This document shows positions 1 to 8,487 of a stretch of DNA of 64,000 nt, in pieces (within the stretch, counting starts at the first letter, position 1; each line of letters starts with the position of its first letter). Source of the stretch: Sporofaciens musculi. GTDB lineage: Bacteria; Bacillota; Clostridia; Lachnospirales; Lachnospiraceae. Position numbers and translations under genes: made by a program. The notes under the pieces are model-generated. The model was not told where the DNA came from, ran no database searches, and saw only the letters and a list, made by a program, of their open reading frames with translations. The stretch lies in assembly GCF_009830285.1 (NCBI RefSeq), contig NZ_WUQX01000001.1, positions 3,782,501 to 3,846,500 of the forward strand, in the 5' to 3' direction.

Positions 1-504
1 TACCACCATATCCGGCTTTTGCTGCTCAATGATTCCCCGTATGATATCAAGGCTGGTCTCACACAGAAGATACAGATTCTCCGTAAACTCTCCCATCCGG
101 TTTGCCCGAAGCTTAATCTGTTTTAAAGATTCCTCGCCAGATATGTAAAGAAGCTTCCGCCCTGCCCCAGAGAGACGCTGACAGACCTGCAATAGCAGGG
201 TGGATTTGCCGATTCCAGGATCGCCTCCCACCAATACCAGAGATCCCTTTACAATCCCCCCTCCCAAAACCTGATCCAATTCCTCGATACCGGTTATCAT
301 TCGGTCGTCTTCATCCGTCTCAATACTTGACAAGGTTACAACTTGGGCATCCCTTCTCTCTTTTACCGTCTTCGCTGCCGCCGGCGTTACCTTTTCCTCC
401 ACGAAAGTATTCCATTCCCTGCACGCCGGACACTGTCCAAGCCATTTCGACTCCTCGTGTCCGCAATTCTGGCAGAAATATACGTTTTTCTTTGCTTTTG
501 CCAT
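1..504 (-). CDS. radA: DNA repair protein RadA, N-terminal part (cut by window edge)
   Basis: The first 168 codons of a RadA protein are present; the 3' part lies outside the window. The start at 504 is an ATG preceded by AAGGAG. An N-terminal zinc finger is visible (Cys 11, 14, 25, 28, in the pattern CQNC...CPAC). A RecA-type Walker A motif, GGDPGIGKST, follows at about residues 93-102. RadA is a hexameric ATPase that helps branch migration in recombinational repair and works in the cytoplasm. In many Firmicutes it lies downstream of clpC, as here, although an intrinsic terminator and a small gene separate the two. The call is secure because both the zinc finger and the ATPase loop match the family. 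Confidence 0.95.
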   Translation of the reverse strand, partial: MAKAKKNVYFCQNCGHEESKWLGQCPACREWNTFVEEKVTPAAAKTVKERRDAQVVTLSSIETDEDDRMITGIEELDQVLGGGIVKGSLVLVGGDPGIGKSTLLLQVCQRLSGAGRKLLYISGEESLKQIKLRANRMGEFTENLYLLCETSLDIIRGIIEQQKPDMVV

Positions 505-534
505 GTCTGCTTCTCCTTTATATCATTAACGCTC

Positions 535-560
535 AAAAAAGGGCCGCTTTACGCAGCCCC
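535..560 (-). terminator. Rho-independent terminator
   Basis: Read on the minus strand, GGGGCTGC pairs with GCGGCCC across a short loop and is followed by six T. It lies 69 bp after the stop of the 137-residue gene and just before radA. It should end the clpC-side transcript, so radA needs read-through or its own promoter. Confidence 0.75.
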
Positions 561-628
561 TATTTCTTAAATTTTACTCTTAATGCCTGTATCTACAGTC
601 ATTATGCATTATTTTCAGTCAATCCAGA

Positions 629-1042
629 TTACTTTCTGACTACTTTAACTGCTACCCGACGATTGGGCTCAAGCTCCGCACTGACGCTTAACTTCCCGCT
701 TAAGTTCGTCTTCATAACCCCAACGTTCGCCTCATCCAGATATACCTCGTATTCGCTGTCTGCCCCAAGCTCCAGCGTAAACTGTGCATCCTTCATACCA
801 GATACCTGAAAAGAAACCTTATCTTCATCCGCCTGAAAATTCTCCACAGCGGTTCCCGGAACCGACTCGTATACAAACATGCCGTTCTTTTCTAACTTTG
901 TAATCTCAGCAAAAGTCTTAACTTTGTATATGTCGCCCTGAAACTCGTATCCGTCCAGCTTCGTCTTGCTTGCCAGCGTATAGTCTCCAAAACTAAGGGT
1001 TCCATCTTCTTCAGTCTTTAACAATTCTTTTACTGCTGCCAT
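629..1042 (-). CDS. Hypothetical small beta-rich protein
   Basis: This is a 137-residue protein that I do not recognise with certainty. It has no signal peptide and no membrane segment. It is rich in beta-type residues and has a basic C-terminus (ELEPNRRVAVKVVRK). The start at 1042 is an ATG preceded by GGAGGAG. It lies 39 bp after clpC on the same strand and before the terminator at 535-560, so it is probably the last gene of the GntR-clpC transcript. Similar short proteins in Clostridia have been labelled endosialidase-like, but no catalytic motif is visible here and I do not adopt that name. Confidence 0.6.
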   Translation of the reverse strand: MAAVKELLKTEEDGTLSFGDYTLASKTKLDGYEFQGDIYKVKTFAEITKLEKNGMFVYESVPGTAVENFQADEDKVSFQVSGMKDAQFTLELGADSEYEVYLDEANVGVMKTNLSGKLSVSAELEPNRRVAVKVVRK

Positions 1043-1081
1043 ATTTATCTCTCCTCCTGAGGTTCTTCTTTTGTACCCCTA

Positions 1082-3535
1082 TTATATCTCAATTTCGTCT
1101 GAATTTGTAGTCTTTGGCATAAATTTTATTTCTTTTTTAGACAGTCCGATCACCACTTCCGAATCCCTTAAAATCTGGCCGTTTAGGATTGCCTCAGCCA
1201 GTCCGTCCTCCAACTGGTTCTGGACTGCACGGCGAAGGGGACGTGCGCCGTACTTTTGGTCTGTCCCTGTCTCTACAATGTGCTTCTTCACAGAATCACG
1301 GATGTAAAGTCGAATGCCAAGCTGTTCTTCCGCCCGCGTTGTAAGCTCCCTGCACAAAAGCCCCACAATCTTTTTCATCTGCTCTGTGTTCAGCGGATGG
1401 AATACCAGAATCTCGTCGATTCGGTTTAAAAACTCTGGCCGGAAGATTAATTTAATCTCCTTCATGACATTGCCTTTCATCCGCTTATAGTCTCCAGCCG
1501 CATCCTCCTTAACATTAAAGCCAAGCTTCTTCGGGTCAATAATCGTCTGGGCTCCTGCATTGCTGGTCATAATAATCACTGTGTTACGGAAATCTACCTT
1601 TCGCCCCTGAGAATCCGTGATATGCCCGTCATCCAGCACTTGCAGAAGAATGTTGAACACATCCGGATGGGCCTTCTCAATCTCGTCAAATAAGATCACG
1701 GAATAGGGCCTGCGCCTTACCCGTTCGCTCAACTGCCCGCCGTCGTCGTGACCGATGTATCCCGGAGGCGCCCCAATCATCTTGGCGACGCTGTGCTTCT
1801 CCATATATTCCGACATGTCTACCCGTATCATAGACTCTTCATTTCCAAAAAGGGCTTCTGCCAGCGCCTTTGACAACTCCGTCTTTCCTACGCCGGTTGG
1901 CCCAAGGAACAAAAAGGAGCCAATCGGACGTTTCGGGTCTTTCAGTCCCACTCTCCCTCTCTTAATCGACTTCGCCACCGCAGTTACAGCCTCATCCTGT
2001 CCAATCACCCTCTGATGCAGTACCTTCTCAAGCCGGTTAAGCCTGGCGCTCTCGGTCTCTGCAAGTCTCTGCACCGGAATCTTTGTCCATTGGGAAACGA
2101 CTTCTGCAATATCCTCCTGCGTCACTGCAAGCTGCCTTTCCTGATTCTTCTTTTGAAAACGCTTCTTTATCTGGGAAAGCTTCTTCTCTGCTGCCTCCTG
2201 CTCTCTGTGAATACGGGATGCACAAGAAATATCTCCGCTGCGGATTGCTTCCTCCAAGGCATTAGTCAATTCCTCAATCTCCGTCTCCATCTCCACAATA
2301 TTCTCCGGAATCTTAAATCCTCTAAGGCTTACCTTTGAACATGCCTCATCCAGTACGTCAATGGCCTTATCCGGAAGAAATCGGTCATTCACATACCGGT
2401 TAGCCAGTTTTACCGAAGCCTTAAGCGCATCATCTTCAATCTCTACATGATGATGAGCCTCATATCGCTTCTTAAGTCCCTTTAAAATGTCAAGACAATG
2501 TTCTTCTGTAGGTTCCTCCACCGTGACAGGCTGAAACCTCCGTTCCAGAGCCGCATCCTTTTCAAGATATTTGCGGTATTCTGTAATCGTAGTCGCACCA
2601 ATTAACTGCACCTCTCCCCTGGCCAGGGACGGCTTCATGATGTTGGACGCATTGATGGCCCCTTCCGCGCCTCCTGCTCCTATAATTGTATGCACCTCGT
2701 CCAGAAACAGGATGACATTGCCAGAAGACTTTACTTCCTGCAAAAGCCGCTTCATCCGTTCCTCAAATTCCCCTCGGTATTTTGAGCCGGCAATCATTCC
2801 CGCCAGGTCCATCGTCAGAATCCTCTTATCCTTCATTCCCTCCGGTACGTTTCCCGCGGCAATGCGAGCGGCGAGTCCCTCGATTACAGCCGTCTTCCCA
2901 ACGCCTGGCTCTCCCACCAGACAAGGGTTATTCTTAGTCCTTCTGCTTAATACCTGGATTAGACGGTTAATCTCCTCCTCTCTTCCGATGACAGGGTCAA
3001 GCCTTCCTTCCTCCGCCTGTGCGGTCAAATCTGTTCCGAACTGCTCAAGCATTCCTTCCCGCTTCCTGCCGCCCTGAAGCATCTCATCCTGATACTCCTT
3101 GGGGTCGCCTCCCAGGACTGAAAAAATGTCCTGATATAGCTTCTGCATATTTATGTTCAGTGTCAGGAGTATGCGGGTCGCCACGCAGTCCGAATCCCGC
3201 ATAAGGGCAAGCAGCATGTGCTCTGTTCCAATCTTGTCTGAGTGAAAATGGGCTGCCTCCACCTTACTCTCCTCCAGAATATACTCAAGCCGCGGACTGG
3301 TCTCAGGATGATGGGCTAAAGCTGCCTCCCCCACCGGACATACCAGCTCATCCACCACTTTGCGGATACTTTCCTCCTCTACCCCGTTCATTGCCAGCAC
3401 CTGCCCTGCAACACCGGTATAGACCTCCCTAAGCCCAAGGAGGAGATGCTCTGTTCCGACGTAGGGGTGATTGAGCTTCCTTGCCGTATCCCTCGCTATC
3501 TTCAAAACCTTATTCGCCTGTTCCGTATAATTCAT
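1082..3535 (-). CDS. clpC: ATP-dependent Clp protease ATP-binding subunit ClpC
   Basis: This AAA+ unfoldase feeds proteins to ClpP. The order is an N-terminal double Clp repeat (about residues 1-150), a first AAA domain with Walker A GEPGVGKT, a middle coiled-coil segment (about 400-480), a second AAA domain with Walker A GPTGVGKT, and a C-terminal D2-small domain. The motif KKLGFN is a plausible ClpP-docking loop. I chose ATG 3535 (MNYTEQANK) over the upstream in-frame start because AGGAAAGG precedes it and the N-domain begins there, giving 817 residues, normal for ClpC. In Bacillus clpC follows ctsR-mcsA-mcsB; here it follows a GntR/YtrA-type gene instead, so control by that repressor is an inference from position. 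Confidence 0.95.
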   Translation of the reverse strand: MNYTEQANKVLKIARDTARKLNHPYVGTEHLLLGLREVYTGVAGQVLAMNGVEEESIRKVVDELVCPVGEAALAHHPETSPRLEYILEESKVEAAHFHSDKIGTEHMLLALMRDSDCVATRILLTLNINMQKLYQDIFSVLGGDPKEYQDEMLQGGRKREGMLEQFGTDLTAQAEEGRLDPVIGREEEINRLIQVLSRRTKNNPCLVGEPGVGKTAVIEGLAARIAAGNVPEGMKDKRILTMDLAGMIAGSKYRGEFEERMKRLLQEVKSSGNVILFLDEVHTIIGAGGAEGAINASNIMKPSLARGEVQLIGATTITEYRKYLEKDAALERRFQPVTVEEPTEEHCLDILKGLKKRYEAHHHVEIEDDALKASVKLANRYVNDRFLPDKAIDVLDEACSKVSLRGFKIPENIVEMETEIEELTNALEEAIRSGDISCASRIHREQEAAEKKLSQIKKRFQKKNQERQLAVTQEDIAEVVSQWTKIPVQRLAETESARLNRLEKVLHQRVIGQDEAVTAVAKSIKRGRVGLKDPKRPIGSFLFLGPTGVGKTELSKALAEALFGNEESMIRVDMSEYMEKHSVAKMIGAPPGYIGHDDGGQLSERVRRRPYSVILFDEIEKAHPDVFNILLQVLDDGHITDSQGRKVDFRNTVIIMTSNAGAQTIIDPKKLGFNVKEDAAGDYKRMKGNVMKEIKLIFRPEFLNRIDEILVFHPLNTEQMKKIVGLLCRELTTRAEEQLGIRLYIRDSVKKHIVETGTDQKYGARPLRRAVQNQLEDGLAEAILNGQILRDSEVVIGLSKKEIKFMPKTTNSDEIEI

Positions 3536-3585
3536 GAATGTTCTTTCCTTTCCTGCCGTTTGCACTGTTTCTTCTATTCTTAATT

Positions 3586-3960
3586 TTACAGTCTGCCATA
3601 TTCCTCGTATATCTCGTCTACCAGGGCATGCACTTCCTCTTTGGAAATGTTCTTACACCTTCCCCTTGCCAGCAGCACACGAAGCTGCTCCTTCATCTCA
3701 ATCAGAGCCCTTGCCTGGTCCATGTCAATAGCTATGACCGCGCCTCTCCTGCGGTCAAGCTGGATAAAGCCCTCCTGCTTTAAGACCGCATAGGCTTTGT
3801 TCACAGTATGCATATTGATTCCCACCGTATTCGCAAGCTGCCGGACGGAAGGCAGGGAATCCCCCTCTCGAATCAGGTTCATGGCTATTCCCATGATAAT
3901 CTGGTTCTGAAGTTGGACGTAGAACGCTTCATCACTGTTAAAATCAATCTCTATCAGCAT
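3586..3960 (-). CDS. GntR-family (YtrA-type) transcriptional regulator
   Basis: This is a short GntR protein of 124 residues. The winged helix (about residues 10-75) shows the family pattern LPSVRQLANTVGINMHTVNKAYAVLKQEGFI in two overlapping stretches. The short C-terminal tail (IEMKEQLRVLLARGRC) has the YtrA-type size and lacks an effector domain. I place the start at 3960, an ATG preceded by GGTGAT, rather than 45 bp upstream. It lies 50 bp before clpC and very likely shares its transcript. YtrA-type regulators usually repress their own operon, so it may control clpC; this is inferred from position. Confidence 0.88.
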   Translation of the reverse strand: MLIEIDFNSDEAFYVQLQNQIIMGIAMNLIREGDSLPSVRQLANTVGINMHTVNKAYAVLKQEGFIQLDRRRGAVIAIDMDQARALIEMKEQLRVLLARGRCKNISKEEVHALVDEIYEEYGRL

Positions 3961-4005
3961 TAGTATCACCTTTTCTTCTATGTCTGATTCTTTTGTTATA
4001 GGCAT

Positions 4006-4034
4006 ACTATAACATAAATAGAGAGAGCTTACAA
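4006..4034 (-). promoter_or_regulatory. Sigma-A type promoter for the gntR-clpC unit
   Basis: On the minus strand TTGTAA (4029-4034) and TATAGT (4006-4011) are separated by exactly 17 bp. Transcription would start near 3999, about 40 bp before the GntR start codon. Confidence 0.65.
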
Positions 4035-4086
4035 GTTATTTTCTTACATTCACAACAGGCTCTCCTAATATCACTGTATAATATTT

Positions 4087-4124
4087 CAGGGTATATTTAA
4101 AAATATATTTTTAAATATACCCTG
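4087..4124. repeat. 38-bp perfect palindrome between ald and gntR-clpC
   Basis: The 38 bases are their own reverse complement, with no loop. The left arm begins CAGGGTATATTTAAAAATA and the right arm mirrors it. It lies 42 bp after the ald stop and about 50 bp upstream of the gntR promoter. It could act as the ald terminator, or as an operator for the GntR protein whose gene begins beside it. Confidence 0.8.
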
Positions 4125-4165
4125 TTATACTGTTATGTCTAATCTAAAATGAATTTTTTATTTCT

Positions 4166-5284
4166 TTAGTTTACAAGACTTTTCACATCCACGTACTCAT
4201 ATCCTTCAAAACTATCCGCCACATTCTTACATGTAAGCTTCCCGTCATAGGTATTGATCGCAGAATAAATCGTCTCGTTCTCCCTGCAGGCCTGCTCAAG
4301 CCCCTTATTTGCAATCTGCAATCCGTAACTTAATGTTGCATTGGTCAGTGCAATGGTAGACGTCCGCGGAACTGCCCCCGGCATATTACCCACACAGTAA
4401 TGCACCACCCCATCTACAATATAGATGGGAGCATCATGGTAAGTCACCCGCGTTGTCTCGCCGCATCCGCCCTGGTCAACGGCAACATCCACAAATACAG
4501 CGCCCGGCCTCATCTCTTTCAGATACTTCTTCTTAAACAGCTTCGGAGCAGCCTTTCCCGGAATCAGCACTGAACCGATTACAAGATCCGCCTCTTTGAC
4601 CGAATTCTCAATGTTGGCGTCATTGGAAGCAAGGGTCTGAATTCTCGCTCCGAAAATGTCGTCCAGATACGCAAGCCTCTGAAGATTCACATCCAGAATG
4701 GTGACATTGGCTCCCATACCTACTGCAATCTTGCAGGCATTGGTCCCCACAGAGCCTCCTCCAAGGATGACCACATTCGCCTTGGGGGTTCCGGGAACTC
4801 CTGCAAGAAGAACCCCTTCCCCGCCATAGATCTTCTCAAGGTACTTAGCTCCCTCCTGCACGCTGAGGCGTCCGGCAATCTGGCTCATGGGCGCAAGAAG
4901 GGGTAAGCCGCCGTTTCGATCCATCAGCGTCTCATAAGCGACTCCCTTCACCTTTGAGGAAAGCAAAGCGTCGGTCTGGGGCTGGTCAGCCGCCAGGTGA
5001 AGATAGGTGTAAAGAATCAGCCCTTCATGGAACAGAGGATACTCGTCTGGCAGCGGCTCCTTCACCTTAATCATCATCTCTACCGTGTCCCATACTTCTT
5101 TCGCCGTATCAAGCAGCGTCGCGCCTGCGGCTTTATATTCCTCATCCGTAAAGCCAGAACCTGCGCCTGCACCCTTCTCAATATAAACCTGGTGTCCTGC
5201 ATTCACATAGCTTTTCACATTGTCCGGTATCATCCCTACACGGAACTCATTGTTTTTAATCTCCTTAACGCTTCCAACTTTCAT
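4166..5284 (-). CDS. ald: Alanine dehydrogenase
   Basis: This enzyme catalyses the NAD-dependent interconversion of L-alanine with pyruvate and ammonia in the cytoplasm. At 372 residues it has the family length. The N-terminal substrate domain holds MIKVKEPLPDEY (substrate lysine) and YTYLHLAAD (catalytic histidine). The NAD-binding fold carries GGGSVGTNACKIAVGMGA, and VDVAVDQGGC follows. The start at 5284 follows an AGGTAG ribosome site. It is divergent from an RpiR-type regulator with a long AT-rich inverted repeat in between, which suggests direct control by that regulator (inference). The transcript may end at the palindrome at 4087-4124. Confidence 0.95.
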   Translation of the reverse strand: MKVGSVKEIKNNEFRVGMIPDNVKSYVNAGHQVYIEKGAGAGSGFTDEEYKAAGATLLDTAKEVWDTVEMMIKVKEPLPDEYPLFHEGLILYTYLHLAADQPQTDALLSSKVKGVAYETLMDRNGGLPLLAPMSQIAGRLSVQEGAKYLEKIYGGEGVLLAGVPGTPKANVVILGGGSVGTNACKIAVGMGANVTILDVNLQRLAYLDDIFGARIQTLASNDANIENSVKEADLVIGSVLIPGKAAPKLFKKKYLKEMRPGAVFVDVAVDQGGCGETTRVTYHDAPIYIVDGVVHYCVGNMPGAVPRTSTIALTNATLSYGLQIANKGLEQACRENETIYSAINTYDGKLTCKNVADSFEGYEYVDVKSLVN

Positions 5285-5400
5285 CTTTGTCTACCTCCAT
5301 ACCATAATCGATTTAACCTGCTCTCGGAGTTGGTCCTTCACACCTGTCACAAATTCGATCGAAATGCTTCCTGCTCACAGGCATACTCCGTCCGCATATA

Positions 5401-5443
5401 GAATAATATTTTTCATTAAAAATAATAATGAAGAATATTATTC
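5401..5443. promoter_or_regulatory. Inverted repeat, candidate operator between ald and rpiR-type gene
   Basis: GAATAATATT and AATATTATTC are perfect inverted arms, and the inner TTCATT/AATGAA extends the symmetry to about 17 bp per arm around a 9-bp AT-rich centre. It is in the 370-bp divergent spacer (5285-5654), about 120 bp before ald. A dimeric regulator such as the RpiR protein is the likely binder. The rest of the spacer is AT-rich and shows no gene. Confidence 0.6.
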
Positions 5444-5654
5444 ATTTTCTTTTCAATAATACTAACATACGTCAGAAGATTATTCAACAAAAGTTATTTT
5501 TTTCACAGACTCTTTTAACTTTCTATAAAAAAGCTAAATTGTATTTACAATTTCTCTTGCATATTTCTGCCATTCATGCTTAAATCATAGTATGATTCCT
5601 TTTGGAATATTTAAACATATATTTACCAAATCGTGAAAACTTCGGAGGTACTCT

Positions 5655-6512
5655 ATGAGCGAACTGAGTGAATTAATCCATAATGCCAATCTGACCAAGA
5701 CCCAGAAAATGATAGCCAAATACATTCTGGACCATTCTGCCGACGCCTGTTTTATGACTTCTACCGAAATTGCCCTGAAACTAAACGTCAGTGAATCCTC
5801 TGTCATTCGTTTCAGCAGGTCCTTAGGCTTTGGCGGATTTATGGATTTTCAGAAAATGCTGAGAAAAGAATATCAGGACAAAGTCTTAAGTATATCAAGC
5901 TCCATCACCGTCCCCGCCCAGCGTGTGGCCAAGCGTGCGAAGCTTGAGAGGAATTCAGATTATATCAACCGCCATTTTAAGAACGCCGTCCAGAATCTGG
6001 AAACTTTGTTCACCACCAATACATTAGCGGCCTTCGAGGATGCCGCCGACGTGATCGTTGCCGGCAAACGCAAGTATATCGCCGCCTCCCGCGGCAATGC
6101 ATGTCTTGGGGATTATTTTCTCCTGTACTTAAAACATATACTGCCTCATGTGTCCTCCACCAACACCGCTGCCTTAAGTCCCATTGACCATATGTGCAAC
6201 ATTACAAAGGAGGACTGTCTGATTGTTTTCAGTTTTCCCAGGTATTCCTCCCTTGACAGAGTGACTACGGAGATGGCAAAGGAAGCAGGCGCAAGTATTG
6301 TAGTAATCACGGATAAGCCCAGCGCTCTTTTGGCCCAGTATGCCACTGTGCTGATTACCGTTCCGGTTGACAGCAACGCATTCTTCAACTCCCTGATTGG
6401 CCCCCAGTTTGTGGCCGAGATTCTGCTCGATACCATCAGCCATAAGGTGACTGGTATTGAAAAGCGTTTGAAGAAGATTGATAAATACCTTGATAAACTG
6501 GGAATATACTAA
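5655..6512 (+). CDS. MurR/RpiR-family transcriptional regulator
   Basis: The protein has 285 residues. An N-terminal HTH_6 domain (about 1-78) includes FMTSTEIALKLNVSESSVIRF. A C-terminal SIS sugar-phosphate-binding domain (about 120-260) includes KRKYIAASRGNACLGDYF and SFPRYSSLDRVTTEMAKEAG. The start at 5655 follows CGGAGGTACTCT. RpiR proteins sense phosphosugars. Here the neighbour is alanine dehydrogenase, so the ligand could be linked to amino-sugar or amino-acid metabolism, but the sequence does not settle this. A strong hairpin terminator follows directly. Confidence 0.92.
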   Translation: MSELSELIHNANLTKTQKMIAKYILDHSADACFMTSTEIALKLNVSESSVIRFSRSLGFGGFMDFQKMLRKEYQDKVLSISSSITVPAQRVAKRAKLERNSDYINRHFKNAVQNLETLFTTNTLAAFEDAADVIVAGKRKYIAASRGNACLGDYFLLYLKHILPHVSSTNTAALSPIDHMCNITKEDCLIVFSFPRYSSLDRVTTEMAKEAGASIVVITDKPSALLAQYATVLITVPVDSNAFFNSLIGPQFVAEILLDTISHKVTGIEKRLKKIDKYLDKLGIY

Positions 6513-6516
6513 AAAT

Positions 6517-6570
6517 CGGGGTTGTCGGGCCATGACTGATTCCTGTCATCTCCCAACAACCCCGTTTTTC
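6517..6570. terminator. Bidirectional terminator between rpiR-type gene and purD
   Basis: CGGGGTTGT pairs with ACAACCCCG. It is flanked by AAAAAT on the left and GTTTTTC on the right, so it can terminate both the plus-strand regulator and the minus-strand purD transcript, which converge here. Confidence 0.85.
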
Positions 6571-7842
6571 CTATGCCTCATCAATCGCCTTTCCAATATC
6601 ATGACGCATATATTTATTGTCGAATTTCACCCACTTCGCCGCCTCATAAGCGTTGGCCCTGGCTTCCTTCAAATCCTTCCCTTTCGCCGTAACGCCGAGC
6701 ACACGGCCTCCGTTTGTCACAATCTGTTCCCCGTCAAATTTCGTCCCTGCATGGAAGCAGTAATATCCCTCATGCTTCTTAAATTCCTCCAGCCCGCTAA
6801 TCGGAAGTCCCTTGTCATAAGCCACAGGATACCCTTCGCTGGCAAGAACAACGCAGACTGCGGCATTGTCTTCAAACTGCAGGTCCACCTGATTAAGAGT
6901 ACCGTCGATACACGCCTCCACCACTTCGATAATGTCGTTCTTCATTCTAGGCAGGACAACCTGAGCCTCCGGATCTCCAAACCTGGCATTGTACTCCAAT
7001 ACCTTAGGCCCTTCCTTTGTCAGCATCAGCCCAAAGAAAATCACTCCTTTAAAGGGTCTGCCCTCTGCTTTCATTGCGTCAACGGTAGCCTGGTAAATAT
7101 ATTTGTTACAGAACTCCTCCACCTCCTTGGTGTAGAAGGGGCTTGGCGAAAATGTTCCCATCCCTCCGGTATTTAGCCCTGTATCTCCATCGCCTGCGCG
7201 CTTGTGATCCTGAGCCGAAGTCATGGTCTTAATGGTATCTCCGTCCACAAAGGACAGCACAGACACCTCGCGGCCCGTCATGAATTCTTCGATTACCATC
7301 TCATTTCCTGCGTCGCCAAATTTCTTGTCCAGCATGATGGTTCTGACGCCCTCCTTCGCCTCCTCAGGGGTATTGCAAATCAGCACGCCCTTTCCAAGAG
7401 CCAGCCCGCAAGCTTTCAGGACAATGGGGAATTTTACCGTCTCAAGATACTCAAGCGCCTTGCCCGCATCGGTAAAGTTCTCGTATGCCGCCGTAGGAAT
7501 CTGGTATTTTTTCATCAGGTCTTTGGAAAATGCCTTTGAGCCTTCCAGAATCGCCGCATTCTTCCGCGGTCCAAACGTACGGATGCCTGCTGCCATAAGC
7601 TCGTCCACCAGTCCGCCTACCAGCGGGTCGTCCATACCTACAATTACAAGGTCTACTTCCTTTTCTTTGGCAAATGCAACGATTTTATCAAATTCCATGG
7701 CGCCGATAGGAGCGCACTGGGCATACTCTGCAATTCCTGCATTTCCAGGAGTACAGTATATCTCGTCCACCTTCCTGCTCTTCGACACACAATAGGCAAT
7801 GGCATGCTCTCTGCCGCCGCTGCCCACAATCAACACCTTCAT
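6571..7842 (-). CDS. purD: Phosphoribosylamine--glycine ligase (GAR synthetase)
   Basis: This enzyme performs the second step of purine synthesis, ligating phosphoribosylamine and glycine with ATP. The N-terminal domain starts MKVLIVGSGGREHAIA. The ATP-grasp domain has the lid region PIVLKACGLALGKGVLI, and the motif NTGGMGTFSP follows, all typical of PurD. Length is 423 residues, as expected. It is the last gene of purE-purM-purN-purD, starting 3 bp after purN, so translation is probably coupled. Confidence 0.97.
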   Translation of the reverse strand: MKVLIVGSGGREHAIAYCVSKSRKVDEIYCTPGNAGIAEYAQCAPIGAMEFDKIVAFAKEKEVDLVIVGMDDPLVGGLVDELMAAGIRTFGPRKNAAILEGSKAFSKDLMKKYQIPTAAYENFTDAGKALEYLETVKFPIVLKACGLALGKGVLICNTPEEAKEGVRTIMLDKKFGDAGNEMVIEEFMTGREVSVLSFVDGDTIKTMTSAQDHKRAGDGDTGLNTGGMGTFSPSPFYTKEVEEFCNKYIYQATVDAMKAEGRPFKGVIFFGLMLTKEGPKVLEYNARFGDPEAQVVLPRMKNDIIEVVEACIDGTLNQVDLQFEDNAAVCVVLASEGYPVAYDKGLPISGLEEFKKHEGYYCFHAGTKFDGEQIVTNGGRVLGVTAKGKDLKEARANAYEAAKWVKFDNKYMRHDIGKAIDEA

Positions 7843-7845
7843 CTT

Positions 7846-8487
7846 TCACTCTCCTCCATTCTCACATGAAATAACAGCCAATCCATCTCTTACCGACACC
7901 CTCCCATTGGCAATCAGATTAATCGCTTGCGGCAGAAGCTTCCACTCTGCCTGCTCCATCACCCGTTTCTGAAGAACCTCTGGGGTATCTTCTGCCTTTA
8001 CCTCCACAGCTTTCTGAAGAATAATCGGACCAGTATCCGTTCCTTCGTCTACAAAATGAACGGTGGCGCCCACTACCTTGACGCCTCGTGCAAGCGCTGC
8101 CTCATGTACCTTCAGCCCATAGAACCCTGTTCCGCAAAAAGAAGGAATCAGCGACGGATGGATATTAATAATCCGGTTCCTGTATTTTTCAATCATAGCC
8201 GGCGGAATCACAACAAGAAAACCAGCCAGGACAATCAAGTCCGGCTTCCATGAATCCACGGCTTCCATAAATTCTTTGTTAAATTCTTCTCTGGAAGCAA
8301 AATCCTTGGGTGAGATGCATCTACCGGCAATCCCGTGTCTTTTTGCCCGCTCAAGGGCAAAGGCATTCTTATTATTGCTGAGCACGCCTGTGATTCGAGT
8401 ATTCGTAATCCTACCCTCCTCAATAGCATCAATGACTGCCTGTAAGTTCGTTCCGCCTCCTGATACAAGTACCACTACCTCTAGCAT
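7846..8487 (-). CDS. purN: Phosphoribosylglycinamide formyltransferase
   Basis: This enzyme transfers a formyl group from 10-formyltetrahydrofolate to GAR, the third step of purine synthesis. LVSGGGTNLQAVID is the phosphate-binding start. NIHPSLIPSFCG supplies the catalytic histidine, and HFVDEGTDTGPII the catalytic aspartate. It has 213 residues, the usual length. Its start overlaps the purM end by 7 bp, which indicates one operon with coupled translation. Confidence 0.97.
   Translation of the reverse strand: MLEVVVLVSGGGTNLQAVIDAIEEGRITNTRITGVLSNNKNAFALERAKRHGIAGRCISPKDFASREEFNKEFMEAVDSWKPDLIVLAGFLVVIPPAMIEKYRNRIINIHPSLIPSFCGTGFYGLKVHEAALARGVKVVGATVHFVDEGTDTGPIILQKAVEVKAEDTPEVLQKRVMEQAEWKLLPQAINLIANGRVSVRDGLAVISCENGGE

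Noticed and set aside
327..809. Plus-strand open frame of 160 codons over radA and the small gene
   Set aside because: It is a shadow of minus-strand genes, has no ribosome site, and its composition is unlike a protein.
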